From: UBA2357 sp041916775
Lineage (GTDB): Bacteria; Pseudomonadota; Gammaproteobacteria; Burkholderiales; Rhodocyclaceae
DNA length: 64,000 bases
Assembly (NCBI GenBank): GCA_041916775.1
Contig: JAYRYZ010000009.1
Coordinates: forward strand, 62,001-126,000
Direction of reading: 5' to 3'
Positions 55,163-63,680 of this stretch are shown here, in pieces. A model generated the notes under the pieces. It was not told the origin of the DNA. It worked only from the letters and a program-made list of their open reading frames with translations, and did no database searches. The number at the start of each line of letters is the position of its first letter. Position 1 is the stretch's first letter. The translations under genes were made by a program, and so were the position numbers.

Positions 55163-55864
55163 TCAGGCGAGCGCATCGACCGACTCACCGCGGGCATCGC
55201 ACACGGCCGCCTCCGCAGTGTCGGTGAGGCTGCGGAAGATGTCGCCATAAAGGCGATAGACCACCCGCGCGGTATGCACGACGGCCGCCTTGTCGTCCTC
55301 GTCCTCCAGCCGGTTCATCAGGGTCTCGAAGAACTTCACGTGGTCGATGTCCAGCGCACCGTGCGAGTTCAGGTAGCTGAAGGCCCCCACCGGCAAGCCC
55401 AGCGAAGTCTGGATGACGCCGGCCGCGCGCGTCGCGAGCGCGATGCTGGTGCCTTCCAGCACATTCACCATGCCGAAGAAGCTCACCGGGTTGTGGCGGG
55501 CAATGCGGTCGTACACATAGCTCACCATCAGCTCGGTCGGCAGCGCGGGTTGGCCGCGCCGCACCGCCTCCGCGTCGGCGCCGCACGCCGCGATGTCGTT
55601 GAGGATCCACTCCTGGTGGCCGTACTCCTCCTCGATGTATTCGGCGATGGCCTCGCGCAGCCATTCAAGCCGCTCCGGCAGGCGCGCGCCGCACGCCATC
55701 AGGAGCGGAACGGTGTGCTTCACATGGTGGTAGGCCTGGTTGAGAAAGGCGACGTACTGGGCGCGTGTCACCCGCCCCTCGAGCGCAGCGGCGATGATCG
55801 GGGACGTGAGCAGATGGTTGCGCTCGCGCGTGGTCTGGTTCTGGAGATGCTCGAAGAAGCTCAT
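55163..55864 (-). CDS. Heme-oxygenase-fold iron enzyme (TenA/UndA-like)
   Basis: The 233-residue all-helical protein resembles the TenA/heme-oxygenase-like oxidases. Candidate diiron ligands are placed as in that group: AEYIEEEYGHQEW (Glu about 78-80, His 83), NVLEG (Glu 137) and HGALDIDHVKFFE (His 168, Asp 174, His 175, Glu 180). Relatives include UndA (fatty acid to terminal alkene) and other oxygen-using enzymes, as well as thiaminases. It overlaps the ligase gene by 4 bp, so an acyl or amino-acyl substrate activated by that ligase is plausible. Confidence 0.8.
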   Translation of the reverse strand: MSFFEHLQNQTTRERNHLLTSPIIAAALEGRVTRAQYVAFLNQAYHHVKHTVPLLMACGARLPERLEWLREAIAEYIEEEYGHQEWILNDIAACGADAEAVRRGQPALPTELMVSYVYDRIARHNPVSFFGMVNVLEGTSIALATRAAGVIQTSLGLPVGAFSYLNSHGALDIDHVKFFETLMNRLEDEDDKAAVVHTARVVYRLYGDIFRSLTDTAEAAVCDARGESVDALA

Positions 55865-57378
55865 GCTGGAATCCTCTGACTGGGGTGCAGGTTGTCGGTA
55901 TCCGTCGGGGCGCCGGTCGAAGCGGTGATCGCGACGACTGCGGCGTGGTAGTGCGCACGCAGCGCGGCACGGCGCAGACGGCCATTCGCGGTGGCAAGCC
56001 CGTTGGCGGGTGTGAAGGCCTGCTCGGCACGCAGCACGCGGTGCGCGCGGGCGTAATCGGGCAGGGTCGCGTTGATGCTCGCCACCGCTGCGGCAAGGTC
56101 GGCATCGCTGCAGGCCGGGTCGCGCGGCACGAGTACCGCGAGGTTCTCCGCCAGCGCCTCGCCGTAGAGCCAGGCCTGGGCGATGGCGCCGTGCTGGGTG
56201 AGCTCGGACTCCACCCACTCGGGATTCACGTTGCGGCCGTAGGCGGTCACGAACTGATGTTTCTTGCGTCCGTGCAGCACCAGGAAGTCGCCATCGAAGC
56301 GGCCGAGGTCGCCGGTGCCCCACCAGCCATCGGCCTGCGCATCCGCCGGCTCGCCGAGATAGCCGCGCATGCACGCCCCGCGCACCAGGACCTCGCCATC
56401 GTCTGCAAGCCGCAGTTCGGCATGCGGCAAGGCGCGGCCGACGGTGCCGATGCGCCGCGCCTGCGGCGTGTTGAGACACACCACCGATGCACACTCGGAG
56501 AGGCCGTAGCCCTCGAACACGGGCAAACCGAGCGCATCCGCACGCTCCAGAAGCTGCGGCGCCACCCGCCCGCCCCCCACCGCGATGAAGCGCAGGCTGT
56601 CCGGCAGGGCCGCACCGCGTTCGGCCGCCATGACGAGGCCGAGCAGGAGCTGCGGCAACAGAATCACGCTGTTCGGCCGGCAGTCGTGCAAACAGGCGAT
56701 GAAGCGCGCCACATCGAAGCCGCTCGCGCCCTTGAGGCCCACCGCCTCCAGCGGCGGCACATCCACGCACGCCCCGGCGAGCAGCGGCGCATAGACGCCG
56801 GCGATGTTCTCCAGCAGCGTGGCCAGCGGCAGCACACACAGGTGGCGGGCGATCGCACACTCCGCGCTGGCGTCGGTGAGGCTACGCGCTACCGCAAACA
56901 GGGTCTCGGCGTCGAGGCACACGCCCTTGGGCTGACCGGTGGTGCCGGAGGTATAGGTGATCTTGCAGGTGCCGGCCGGCAACGCGGGCGCCGCGAAACC
57001 CGCACGCTGCAGGATGCCGAGCTGCACGGCCGAGAAGCCGAAACCCGCAAAGAGCGCGTCCCAGCCGGGTGCTGCGATGACCGTATCCACCCCGGCGCTG
57101 TCCACCGCGTGGCGCTGCTGTCCCGGCGCGAAAAAGCCCGGCAGCGGCACGCACACCCTGTCCGAGCACAAGAGCGCGAGGTCCCACAGCACCCAGTCGA
57201 TGCCGTTGTCGAGCGCCAGCGCCACACGCTGCGCACCCAGGCTGTCGAGCAATGCGATCCGCTCGGCGATCGCGGCTGCGATGTCGGCGTAGCGCAGTAC
57301 CTGCCCGTTCGCGCGCAGCGCCGGCTTGGTCGCATGCCGGACGAGCGCGAGCAGGAGTGTGTCAGGCGCAGAGAGCAT
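55861..57378 (-). CDS. AMP-dependent acyl ligase/synthetase
   Basis: The 505-residue ANL-superfamily enzyme has the ATP-binding P-loop YTSGTTGQPKG at about residues 142-152, A5 YGLSECASVV, A7 GWWGTGDLGRFDGDFLVLHGRKK and A10-like LATANGRLRRAAL. It activates a carboxylate as acyl-AMP and may load CoA. No carrier-protein gene is nearby. The residue in the usual catalytic-lysine region is NGLATANGRLRR, where the expected Lys appears to be missing, so the second half-reaction may differ. The start at 57378 overlaps the hemolysin-family gene by 17 bp. Confidence 0.85.
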   Translation of the reverse strand: MLSAPDTLLLALVRHATKPALRANGQVLRYADIAAAIAERIALLDSLGAQRVALALDNGIDWVLWDLALLCSDRVCVPLPGFFAPGQQRHAVDSAGVDTVIAAPGWDALFAGFGFSAVQLGILQRAGFAAPALPAGTCKITYTSGTTGQPKGVCLDAETLFAVARSLTDASAECAIARHLCVLPLATLLENIAGVYAPLLAGACVDVPPLEAVGLKGASGFDVARFIACLHDCRPNSVILLPQLLLGLVMAAERGAALPDSLRFIAVGGGRVAPQLLERADALGLPVFEGYGLSECASVVCLNTPQARRIGTVGRALPHAELRLADDGEVLVRGACMRGYLGEPADAQADGWWGTGDLGRFDGDFLVLHGRKKHQFVTAYGRNVNPEWVESELTQHGAIAQAWLYGEALAENLAVLVPRDPACSDADLAAAVASINATLPDYARAHRVLRAEQAFTPANGLATANGRLRRAALRAHYHAAVVAITASTGAPTDTDNLHPSQRIPA

Positions 57379-58060
57379 GGCGGCGCTCCGGCAGTTGTGC
57401 GGCGGGGAACGCAACCGCGACCGAGGCGGCGTCGAGCACACCCAGGGTCGTCAGATGGCGATGGCCGCCGGCGATCTCGCCGAACATCACCTGCGGCTGG
57501 CTGTCGTAGTAGCTACCCCAGTCGGGTGCCTCCTCGCCCATGCGCGCGCGCTCGGCAGGTCCGAGCGCAAGGGGCGTGAGCCCCAGGCGGCGGAAGCTGT
57601 TCACCAGCACCCGCGTGCCGGTGAACACCACCCAGCGATAGCCCTGCCCCGCCAGCCAGCCGGTAAGCGCCACGATCATCAGCCGCGCCGTGCCCAGCCC
57701 CTGCGCAGCCAGGTTGCCGATCTCGATGATCTCGTCGCGCGCGGCCGGCACGCCGTAGCGCGCTTGCATCGCCTGCTCGACCGGCACATCCAGATAGCGC
57801 TCGAGAAACAGGGTTTCGGCCCGTGCGGCGCGAAAGCCGACCGCACCGTGGAGACGCCCGTCAGCCGACTCCAGCCCGAACAGGCAAGGCATGAAATGCC
57901 AGATCCGCGCCTGATGCTGTTCGGCGAAGCGGCGCCGGATCAGGCTCTCGACCGCCGCGCGGCGGGCCGGATCCAGCGCGCCGACAAGGCGCAGCCCATG
58001 TGTTTCGTCCTGGCCTGCATAGAGCTCAGGCTGCTGAGGCGACAACCACGACAATCCCAT
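57362..58060 (-). CDS. Thermostable hemolysin-family protein
   Basis: The 232-residue protein matches the T_hemolysin family: FLERYLDVPVEQAMQARYGVP, then DEIIEIGNLAAQGLGTARLMIVAL with EIGNLA at about 113-118, VVFTGTRVLVNSFRRLGL, and WGSYYDSQPQV near the C-terminus. The family name comes from a Vibrio hemolysin, but there is no signal peptide. The pattern around EIGNLA recalls GNAT/LuxI-type acyltransferases, so an acyl-transfer role beside an acyl ligase is my inference. It is the first gene of the seven-gene unit. The start at 58060 has a weak ribosome binding site. Confidence 0.8.
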   Translation of the reverse strand: MGLSWLSPQQPELYAGQDETHGLRLVGALDPARRAAVESLIRRRFAEQHQARIWHFMPCLFGLESADGRLHGAVGFRAARAETLFLERYLDVPVEQAMQARYGVPAARDEIIEIGNLAAQGLGTARLMIVALTGWLAGQGYRWVVFTGTRVLVNSFRRLGLTPLALGPAERARMGEEAPDWGSYYDSQPQVMFGEIAGGHRHLTTLGVLDAASVAVAFPAAQLPERRHALCA

Positions 58061-58107
58061 GACGCATCCCGATGAAGTGACGATGCGGCGGATTGTGCGG
58101 TGCGAGA

Positions 58108-58124
58108 ATTAAGCCGGGCTTAAC
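58108..58124. promoter_or_regulatory. PmrA/QseB-type box upstream of the seven-gene operon
   Basis: On the minus strand it reads GTTAAG-N5-CTTAAT, two TTAA cores exactly 11 bp apart. This is one mismatch from the PmrA consensus (C/T)TTAA(T/G)-N5-(C/T)TTAA(T/G). The inner part is also a palindrome (TTAAGCC-N-GGCTTAA). It lies 48-64 bp before the first start codon of an operon that encodes its own QseB/PmrA-type regulator. Confidence 0.62.
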
Positions 58125-58254
58125 TCCACTGCGCCCGTGTGATGCCGAAGGTTGCGGTCGCAGCGGTACGCGTGGTGGGGATGTGGCGGGTTGGTGGCCC
58201 GGCGGGCGGGCCGGTGGCACCGCAGTCCGGCGGGCGGGCTGCGGCGGCGCCGGA

Positions 58255-60072
58255 TCAGGGCGTGTCGATGAACAGCTGCGTGCTGAAGTCGGAGGTCGCC
58301 GGGCGGCTCAGCACCGGGTTCTCCTTGGCGTACTGCAGGAAGGCATCGGCGTAGGCGAGGAAGGTATCCACCCGCCGCTCGCCCTTCACCGTGCCGAGCG
58401 TGGTGTAGCCGTCCTGGCCGTCGGCGATGAAGTCGTTGGTGATGACCTTGTAGCGTGCCGCCGGATCCAGCGGCAGCCACTGCCCGGCCGCATCGCGCAC
58501 CTCCAGCGCGGTGAGGCGCGAACCCGCCGGATTGCGCAGATCCACGTTCCAGCGCAGGCCGCCCGCGTAGGGGTAGGAGCCGGTGCTGCCGGCTGCGACC
58601 GCGCTCATCGCATCCTCCACCGCCGCCTTCACCTCGGCACCGCTCATGTCCAGCGTCACCAGCGTGTTGCGGAAGGGCAGCACGGTGTAGATGTCGCCGA
58701 CGGTGACGTCTCCCGCCGCCACATCGACACGCACGCCGCCACCGTTCTGCAGCGAGATGTCCGCACCGCCATAGCGCTGACCCTGGCGCAGGAAGGCTTC
58801 CGCGACCAGTTGCTGAACGTCGCCACCGTGGGCGACCACATGCGCGTCGTCGTTGCAGCCGGCAAGCCTGGAGCGCGACGCGTCGCGCTGCGTGCCCGGT
58901 ACCCGACGCAGGCACAGGTTGGCCGGCGACTGTGCGACCACCTCGGCGCCGAAGGCCACCTGGCGCGCCTTGAAGGGGGCGAGCAAGGCGCTGGCGCTTT
59001 GCGCTTCGGCGGTGATGCGAAGCTCGGGGCGCGCTGCGATGTCGGCATGGATCGCCGCAAGTTCCTCGGCGCTGCGGTTGCCGAAGTCACTGCCGATGAG
59101 TACATGCGGCTGGCCGCCGCACGCGGTGACGCGGCCGTCGGCATCGAAGCTCACCTTGAGCTCGCCGACCACCGCGCTGTACTGCCAGGCCTGCACCACG
59201 CAAACCGGCTCCCCGTCCTTGTTGGAGACCTGCGTCGGATACGCACCGACCGGCGACAACCCGTAGGCCTTGAGGCCATCGTCGCCGAGCAGCGAATGCG
59301 AATCGCCGCCGACCACCACATCCACCCCGGAGAGCTGCGGCACCAGCGCGAGATCCTGGGTGTAGCCCACGTGCGTCAGCAGCACGATGTGCTTCACACC
59401 CCGGGCGCGCAATCCATCGATCTCGGCCTGCGCAGACTCACGCTCGTCGAGGAGGCGCGTGCCTGCGTCGGGGCGGGACGAATTCTGAGTCTTGGCTGCG
59501 GTGGTCAAGCCAACGATGCCGATCCTCACTCCGTCGCGCGTCACGATTCGAGAGGGTGTGACGATGCCAGCGATCGGCGAACCCGCGCGCGGCGCGACGT
59601 TGGCCGACAGCAAGGGGGTTGCGCAGGCGCTGTCCGCGGTGAGGAAATCGGCGAACTTGCGCAAGCCGGCATCCCCCGCGTCGAACTCGTGGTTGCCGAT
59701 CGCCATCGCGTCGAAGCACACGCTGTTCATCAGCGCCGCGTCGGCCCGGCCCTCTTCCAGCGTGTAGTAGAGCGTGCCGGTGATCGCATCGCCCGCATGC
59801 AGCTTCAACACGTTGGCGTGCTCGGCCGCGAGGGCGTCCATTGCCGACTTGACGCGCGCGAAGCCACCCAGGCTCACGTTCACGCTGCTGCGCGCGGCGC
59901 CGGGAGCGGTGACCAGCCGCAGGCTCGTCGAGGCCGGATCGAGGTTGGAGTGGTGGTCGTTGACATGCAGGATCGCCAACTCGAGCGGCTTGCCGCCATC
60001 CGAGCCACCGCCGCAGGCGGTGAGGAGCAGTCCGGCGCTCAGGACGCCGGCAAGAGACATGATCGTTCGCAT
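58255..60072 (-). CDS. 5'-nucleotidase/2',3'-cyclic phosphodiesterase-family lipoprotein
   Basis: The 605-residue protein has a lipoprotein signal (AGLLLTAC, Cys 20) and a Gly/Ser linker. A calcineurin-type metallophosphatase domain follows (about 30-310; ILHVNDHHSNLDP, HAGDAITGT, GNHEFDAGD, LLTHVGYTQD, VGGDSH), then a C-terminal 5'-nucleotidase domain (about 350-590; LQNGGGVRVDVAAGDV, YKVITNDFIADGQDGY). It should dephosphorylate nucleotides in the periplasm, as UshA or NadN do. It is a single-gene unit. Confidence 0.92.
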   Translation of the reverse strand: MRTIMSLAGVLSAGLLLTACGGGSDGGKPLELAILHVNDHHSNLDPASTSLRLVTAPGAARSSVNVSLGGFARVKSAMDALAAEHANVLKLHAGDAITGTLYYTLEEGRADAALMNSVCFDAMAIGNHEFDAGDAGLRKFADFLTADSACATPLLSANVAPRAGSPIAGIVTPSRIVTRDGVRIGIVGLTTAAKTQNSSRPDAGTRLLDERESAQAEIDGLRARGVKHIVLLTHVGYTQDLALVPQLSGVDVVVGGDSHSLLGDDGLKAYGLSPVGAYPTQVSNKDGEPVCVVQAWQYSAVVGELKVSFDADGRVTACGGQPHVLIGSDFGNRSAEELAAIHADIAARPELRITAEAQSASALLAPFKARQVAFGAEVVAQSPANLCLRRVPGTQRDASRSRLAGCNDDAHVVAHGGDVQQLVAEAFLRQGQRYGGADISLQNGGGVRVDVAAGDVTVGDIYTVLPFRNTLVTLDMSGAEVKAAVEDAMSAVAAGSTGSYPYAGGLRWNVDLRNPAGSRLTALEVRDAAGQWLPLDPAARYKVITNDFIADGQDGYTTLGTVKGERRVDTFLAYADAFLQYAKENPVLSRPATSDFSTQLFIDTP

Positions 60073-60123
60073 CGCGGGTTCAACCGTCTGTTAGGAGTCC
60101 CGCGATTGTGGCCGAGCAACATT

Positions 60124-60624
60124 TCAGTTCGTCGCGCTTGCGTCCGAGCCGGCACAGGGCTTTCTTTCCACGCGCGCGGCAGACTCCGAACGCGTCACCA
60201 TCCAATAGGTCACGCCCAGCGCGAGCACGACGCCAGCGATGCCGTAGAGGTAGGTCGGCTCCAGCACGCTGAAGTCGAGCACGATCACCTTGCGCGCAAT
60301 CGCCATCAATGCCGTCGCGATCACCAGCTTCACGTGAATGACATCGTCGCGCAGATAAAGCGTGATGTTGGCGAAGATCTCGATCGCGATCAGCACCGCC
60401 AGAAACGCTGCGAACACGACGAAGATGTCGTTGAGGTTCAGCAACATGAATGGTGGCTCGCGCAGCTTCTCGTACATCACCAGCACCACATCCGCGACGG
60501 CCCAGAGGATCACCGCGACCATGAGCACCGCGAGCGCGCGGATGGCCTGGCGGATCACGAAATGGAGCTTGTCGATGAGCGGGTCGTCGCTCGGGGTGGA
60601 GAGGTGTCCGTCACCGTTCGTCAT
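60124..60624 (-). CDS. PsiE-family membrane protein
   Basis: The 166-residue protein has four predicted membrane segments (about 28-50, 62-85, 92-112, 118-140) and matches the phosphate-starvation-inducible PsiE family (LLNLNDIFVVFAAFLAVLIAIEIFANI, HVKLVIATALMAIARKVIVLD). Its function is unknown. The start at 60624 has AGGAAA 6-7 nt upstream and is preferred over ATGs 6 and 14 codons earlier. The 5'-nucleotidase gene lies about 50 bp downstream on the same strand. Confidence 0.85.
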   Translation of the reverse strand: MTNGDGHLSTPSDDPLIDKLHFVIRQAIRALAVLMVAVILWAVADVVLVMYEKLREPPFMLLNLNDIFVVFAAFLAVLIAIEIFANITLYLRDDVIHVKLVIATALMAIARKVIVLDFSVLEPTYLYGIAGVVLALGVTYWMVTRSESAARVERKPCAGSDASATN

Positions 60625-60700
60625 GTCGCTTTTCCTTTGCATCGAAGATCCGGCGGCGTCTTGCACGACGCACGAGAGGACCCCGCCGGCTTGGCGAACC

Positions 60701-61108
60701 TCAGGTCTGCATCGCTGGCGCGTCGCCTCGCCAGCGGGAGTTGGCCTGTCGCACCAGCGAGAGTTCCTCGTCCGTGCTCACCCCGTCGGCGTGAACGATC
60801 TCGACGATTGCGTCGAGCAGCAACGACTGGAATGCCGGGTCGCGGATCTCGTCGAGCATCGCCGGCACGACGGACGGATCGAGGCGCAGATGCACGCTGT
60901 CGAGGTAATCGGCCCCCATCAGCAGGTCATGTACGTACTCCTGAAGCACGCGGTCGAAATCCTGTCTGTCCATGCCCAGCCGGACGAACACCTCGCTGCG
61001 CGCGAGAGAATCCAGCTCGGCCTTGTCCAGGCCGCCATCGGCCAGGACGGCATGCGCGAGAATGCGGGCGGCTGCCTGGGTGCTGTCGGTCTCGTATTGC
61101 CTCATCAT
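60701..61108 (-). CDS. TerB-like helical protein
   Basis: The 135-residue, fully helical, acidic protein has TerB-like repeats: ILAHAVLADGGLDKAELDSL and LLLDAIVEIVHADGVSTDEELSLV, with the acidic D-G-x(1-2)-D/E turns that bind metal in TerB. Its role is unknown. A GGAGAG site precedes paired ATGs at 61108 and 61105. It lies about 75 bp before psiE and may be co-transcribed with it. Confidence 0.72.
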   Translation of the reverse strand: MMRQYETDSTQAAARILAHAVLADGGLDKAELDSLARSEVFVRLGMDRQDFDRVLQEYVHDLLMGADYLDSVHLRLDPSVVPAMLDEIRDPAFQSLLLDAIVEIVHADGVSTDEELSLVRQANSRWRGDAPAMQT

Positions 61109-61265
61109 CGTCTCTCCTGTGTTGTTGCGGCGGTCTCGTGTCGCGCCGGTTAGCGGGTCGTCAGCCTTTCTGCATGACGACCTGCGCAGGTTACGAGATC
61201 GACATCAGTACAAAAAGTCGAATATATTTCTTCATAGCATCCAATTTTTCGACTCTGGAGCCGAC

Positions 61266-62162
61266 ATGGCCTCGCTCAACTTCAAGCACCTGAGGTACTT
61301 CTGGATGGTCGCCAAGGCGGGTAGCATCGCCAAGGCGGCGACGCAACTGCACCTCACGCCGCACTCGATCAGCGCCCAGATCGGAACCCTGGAAGATGCG
61401 CTCGGTGTCACGCTGTTCCACCGCACCGGCCGCAGGATGACGCTCACCGAGCATGGCGAACGGATTCTCGAGCATGCTGACGAGATCTTCTCGCTCGGCG
61501 ACCGCATCATCGATCTGGTGCAGGAAGACGCCGAGCAATCGCCACTACCCTTCCGCATCGGCGTGGCCGATTCCGTACCGAAGATGATGGTGTATCGGCT
61601 CATCGAACCCGCGCTGCAGCTCGAACGCCCGCCGCGTCTGGTGTGCCGCGAGAACACCCTGGCTGAGCTGCTCGGCGGACTCGCGCTGCACCGTATCGAC
61701 ATGGTGATCGCCGACCGCCCGATGCCGAGCGGGCTGGGCATACGCGGCTACAGCCACCTGTTGGGCGAGAGCGTCATGGCGGTATTCGCTGCCCCCTCGC
61801 TGGTGGAACGTCTCGGCAGCGACTTTCCCGCCTGCCTGGACCGCATGCCCTTCCTGATGCCCGGCGAGGATGTCGCCTACCGCCCGCAGCTGATGCAGTG
61901 GTTCGCCGCAACCGGCGTGCGCCCGCGCATCGTCGCCGAGTTCGACGACAGCGCCCTCATCAAGGCCTTCGGCCAGGCGGGTGCCGGTGCCTTCGTCGCT
62001 CCCGCGGTGATCTCGTCACACATCTGCGAGCACTACCGCGTGCATGAGATCGGCCGCATCGACAACCTTCGCGAGCAGTTCCACGCCATCACCAGCGAGC
62101 GCAAGCTCACCCATCCGGTGATGCGCGCAATCAGCGAACAGGCGCGTGCTGCGTTTGCCTGA
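61266..62162 (+). CDS. LysR-family regulator, NhaR type
   Basis: The 298-residue protein begins MASLNFKHLRYFWMVAKAGSIAKAA, the typical NhaR N-terminus (a LysR helix-turn-helix with LTPHSISAQIGTLE), and has a LysR effector domain (about 95-295). E. coli NhaR activates the Na+/H+ antiporter and other genes in response to Na+, but no antiporter is adjacent. The stop overlaps the MocR gene start by ATGA. It is divergent from the TerB-like gene. Confidence 0.87.
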   Translation: MASLNFKHLRYFWMVAKAGSIAKAATQLHLTPHSISAQIGTLEDALGVTLFHRTGRRMTLTEHGERILEHADEIFSLGDRIIDLVQEDAEQSPLPFRIGVADSVPKMMVYRLIEPALQLERPPRLVCRENTLAELLGGLALHRIDMVIADRPMPSGLGIRGYSHLLGESVMAVFAAPSLVERLGSDFPACLDRMPFLMPGEDVAYRPQLMQWFAATGVRPRIVAEFDDSALIKAFGQAGAGAFVAPAVISSHICEHYRVHEIGRIDNLREQFHAITSERKLTHPVMRAISEQARAAFA

Positions 62163-63574
62163 TGAGTCGCTATCGCAGCCTGGCCGAGGAGACGGCAAGA
62201 CTGATCCATGACGGTATCGTGCGACCGGGCGACCGGTTGCCATCGGTTCGGCAGGCCTGTCGCACGCACGGTGTGAGCCCGGTCACGGTGACGCAGGCCT
62301 ACTATCTGCTCGAGAGTCGGGGTTTGATCGAGGCACGGCCGAAATCCGGCTACTTTGTGCGTCACGACGCGGCGCGGAGCTTGCCCGAACCCGCGATGAG
62401 CCGGCCGGCCGCGGGCAGCACGCCGCTGGAGGTGAGCGAGTTCATCTTCCAGATCCTCGACAGCGTGCGCGATCCGTCGGTGGTGCCGCTCGGCTCCAGC
62501 TTTCCCGCCCCGCAGTTGTTCCCGCTCGACCGGCTGGGGCGCTTTCTTGCGCACGCGGCGCGCCATCTCGATCCGCTGTCCACCGTCACCGACCTGCCGC
62601 CCGGCAACGCCGCGCTGCGCCAGCAGCTGGCCCTGCGCTACCTGGCCCGCGGCACAGCGGTGTCGCCGCAGGAGATCATCATCACCTCGGGGGCGATGGA
62701 AGGGCTGAACCTGTGCCTGCAGGCGGTGGCAAGGCCGGGCGAACTGATCGCGGTGGAATCACCGACCTTCTACGCCGGCCTGCAGGCTGCGGAGCGGCTG
62801 GGGCTCGCGGTCGTGGAAATCCCCAGCCACCCGCGCGACGGAGTCAGCCTGGAGGCGCTGGCGGCGGTGCTGGAAAAGCATCCGGTGAAGGCCTGCCTGT
62901 TGATGTTGAACTTCGCGAACCCCACCGGCAGCCTGGTCGACGCATCGCGCAAGCGCGAACTGCTGGCGCTGCTGCGCCGCCATCAAGTGCCGCTGATCGA
63001 GGACGACGTCTACGGCGAGCTCTATTTCGGGCCGCATGCCCCGGCCTGCTCCAAGGCGGACGACCGCGACGGGCTGGTCATGCACGTCTCGTCGTTCTCC
63101 AAATGCCTCGCGCCCGGCTACCGCATCGGCTGGGTCGCGGCGGGCCGTCACGCGCAGCGCATCCAGCGGCTGAAGCTCGCCTCCAGCCTCGCGACCACGA
63201 TTCCGGTGCAGATCGCGCTGGCCGACTACCTGCAGCACGGCGCGTTCGAGCCGCACCTGCGGCGCTTGCGCCACACGCTGGCCAGCCAGGAGGCCGCGCT
63301 CGTCGCGTCGGTGGAGCAGCACTTTCCGCCCGACGTACGCCTCGCGCGGCCGCAGGGCGGCTACTTCATGTGGCTGGAACTTCCCGCGCGCGTCGATGCG
63401 CTACGCCTGCATGCGCAGGCCCTGGACGCCGGAATCAGCATCGCCCCCGGGCCGATCTTTTCCGCCAAGCGGGATTTCCGCAATTACATCCGCCTGAACT
63501 TCGGGCATCCGGATTCGGTAGCACGCCAGGACGCCATCGCCGAACTCGGGCGGCTGATCCGCACTCAGCTGTAG
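62162..63574 (+). CDS. MocR/PdxR-type regulator (GntR helix-turn-helix fused to aminotransferase)
   Basis: The 470-residue protein has a GntR winged helix (about 5-70, GIVRPGDRLPSVRQACRTHGVSPVTVTQAYYLLESRG) and a class I aminotransferase fold (about 110-465). The PLP-binding Lys is at about residue 314 (SSFSKCLAPGYRIGW), with ILNFANPTG-like LMLNFANPTGS and DDVYGELYF before it. MocR proteins usually regulate vitamin B6 or amine metabolism genes. Translational coupling to the NhaR-type gene is unusual. Targets are unknown. Confidence 0.9.
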   Translation: MSRYRSLAEETARLIHDGIVRPGDRLPSVRQACRTHGVSPVTVTQAYYLLESRGLIEARPKSGYFVRHDAARSLPEPAMSRPAAGSTPLEVSEFIFQILDSVRDPSVVPLGSSFPAPQLFPLDRLGRFLAHAARHLDPLSTVTDLPPGNAALRQQLALRYLARGTAVSPQEIIITSGAMEGLNLCLQAVARPGELIAVESPTFYAGLQAAERLGLAVVEIPSHPRDGVSLEALAAVLEKHPVKACLLMLNFANPTGSLVDASRKRELLALLRRHQVPLIEDDVYGELYFGPHAPACSKADDRDGLVMHVSSFSKCLAPGYRIGWVAAGRHAQRIQRLKLASSLATTIPVQIALADYLQHGAFEPHLRRLRHTLASQEAALVASVEQHFPPDVRLARPQGGYFMWLELPARVDALRLHAQALDAGISIAPGPIFSAKRDFRNYIRLNFGHPDSVARQDAIAELGRLIRTQL

Positions 63575-63680
63575 CAGTGGCACGCATCTGTTCCTATCGC
63601 TTTTCGGGTTTCCTGAATCTGTTATCGTCCTTCGCCGGCTGATTTACTTCGCGCTTCATTCCGACAGCAGGAGCCAGGCG

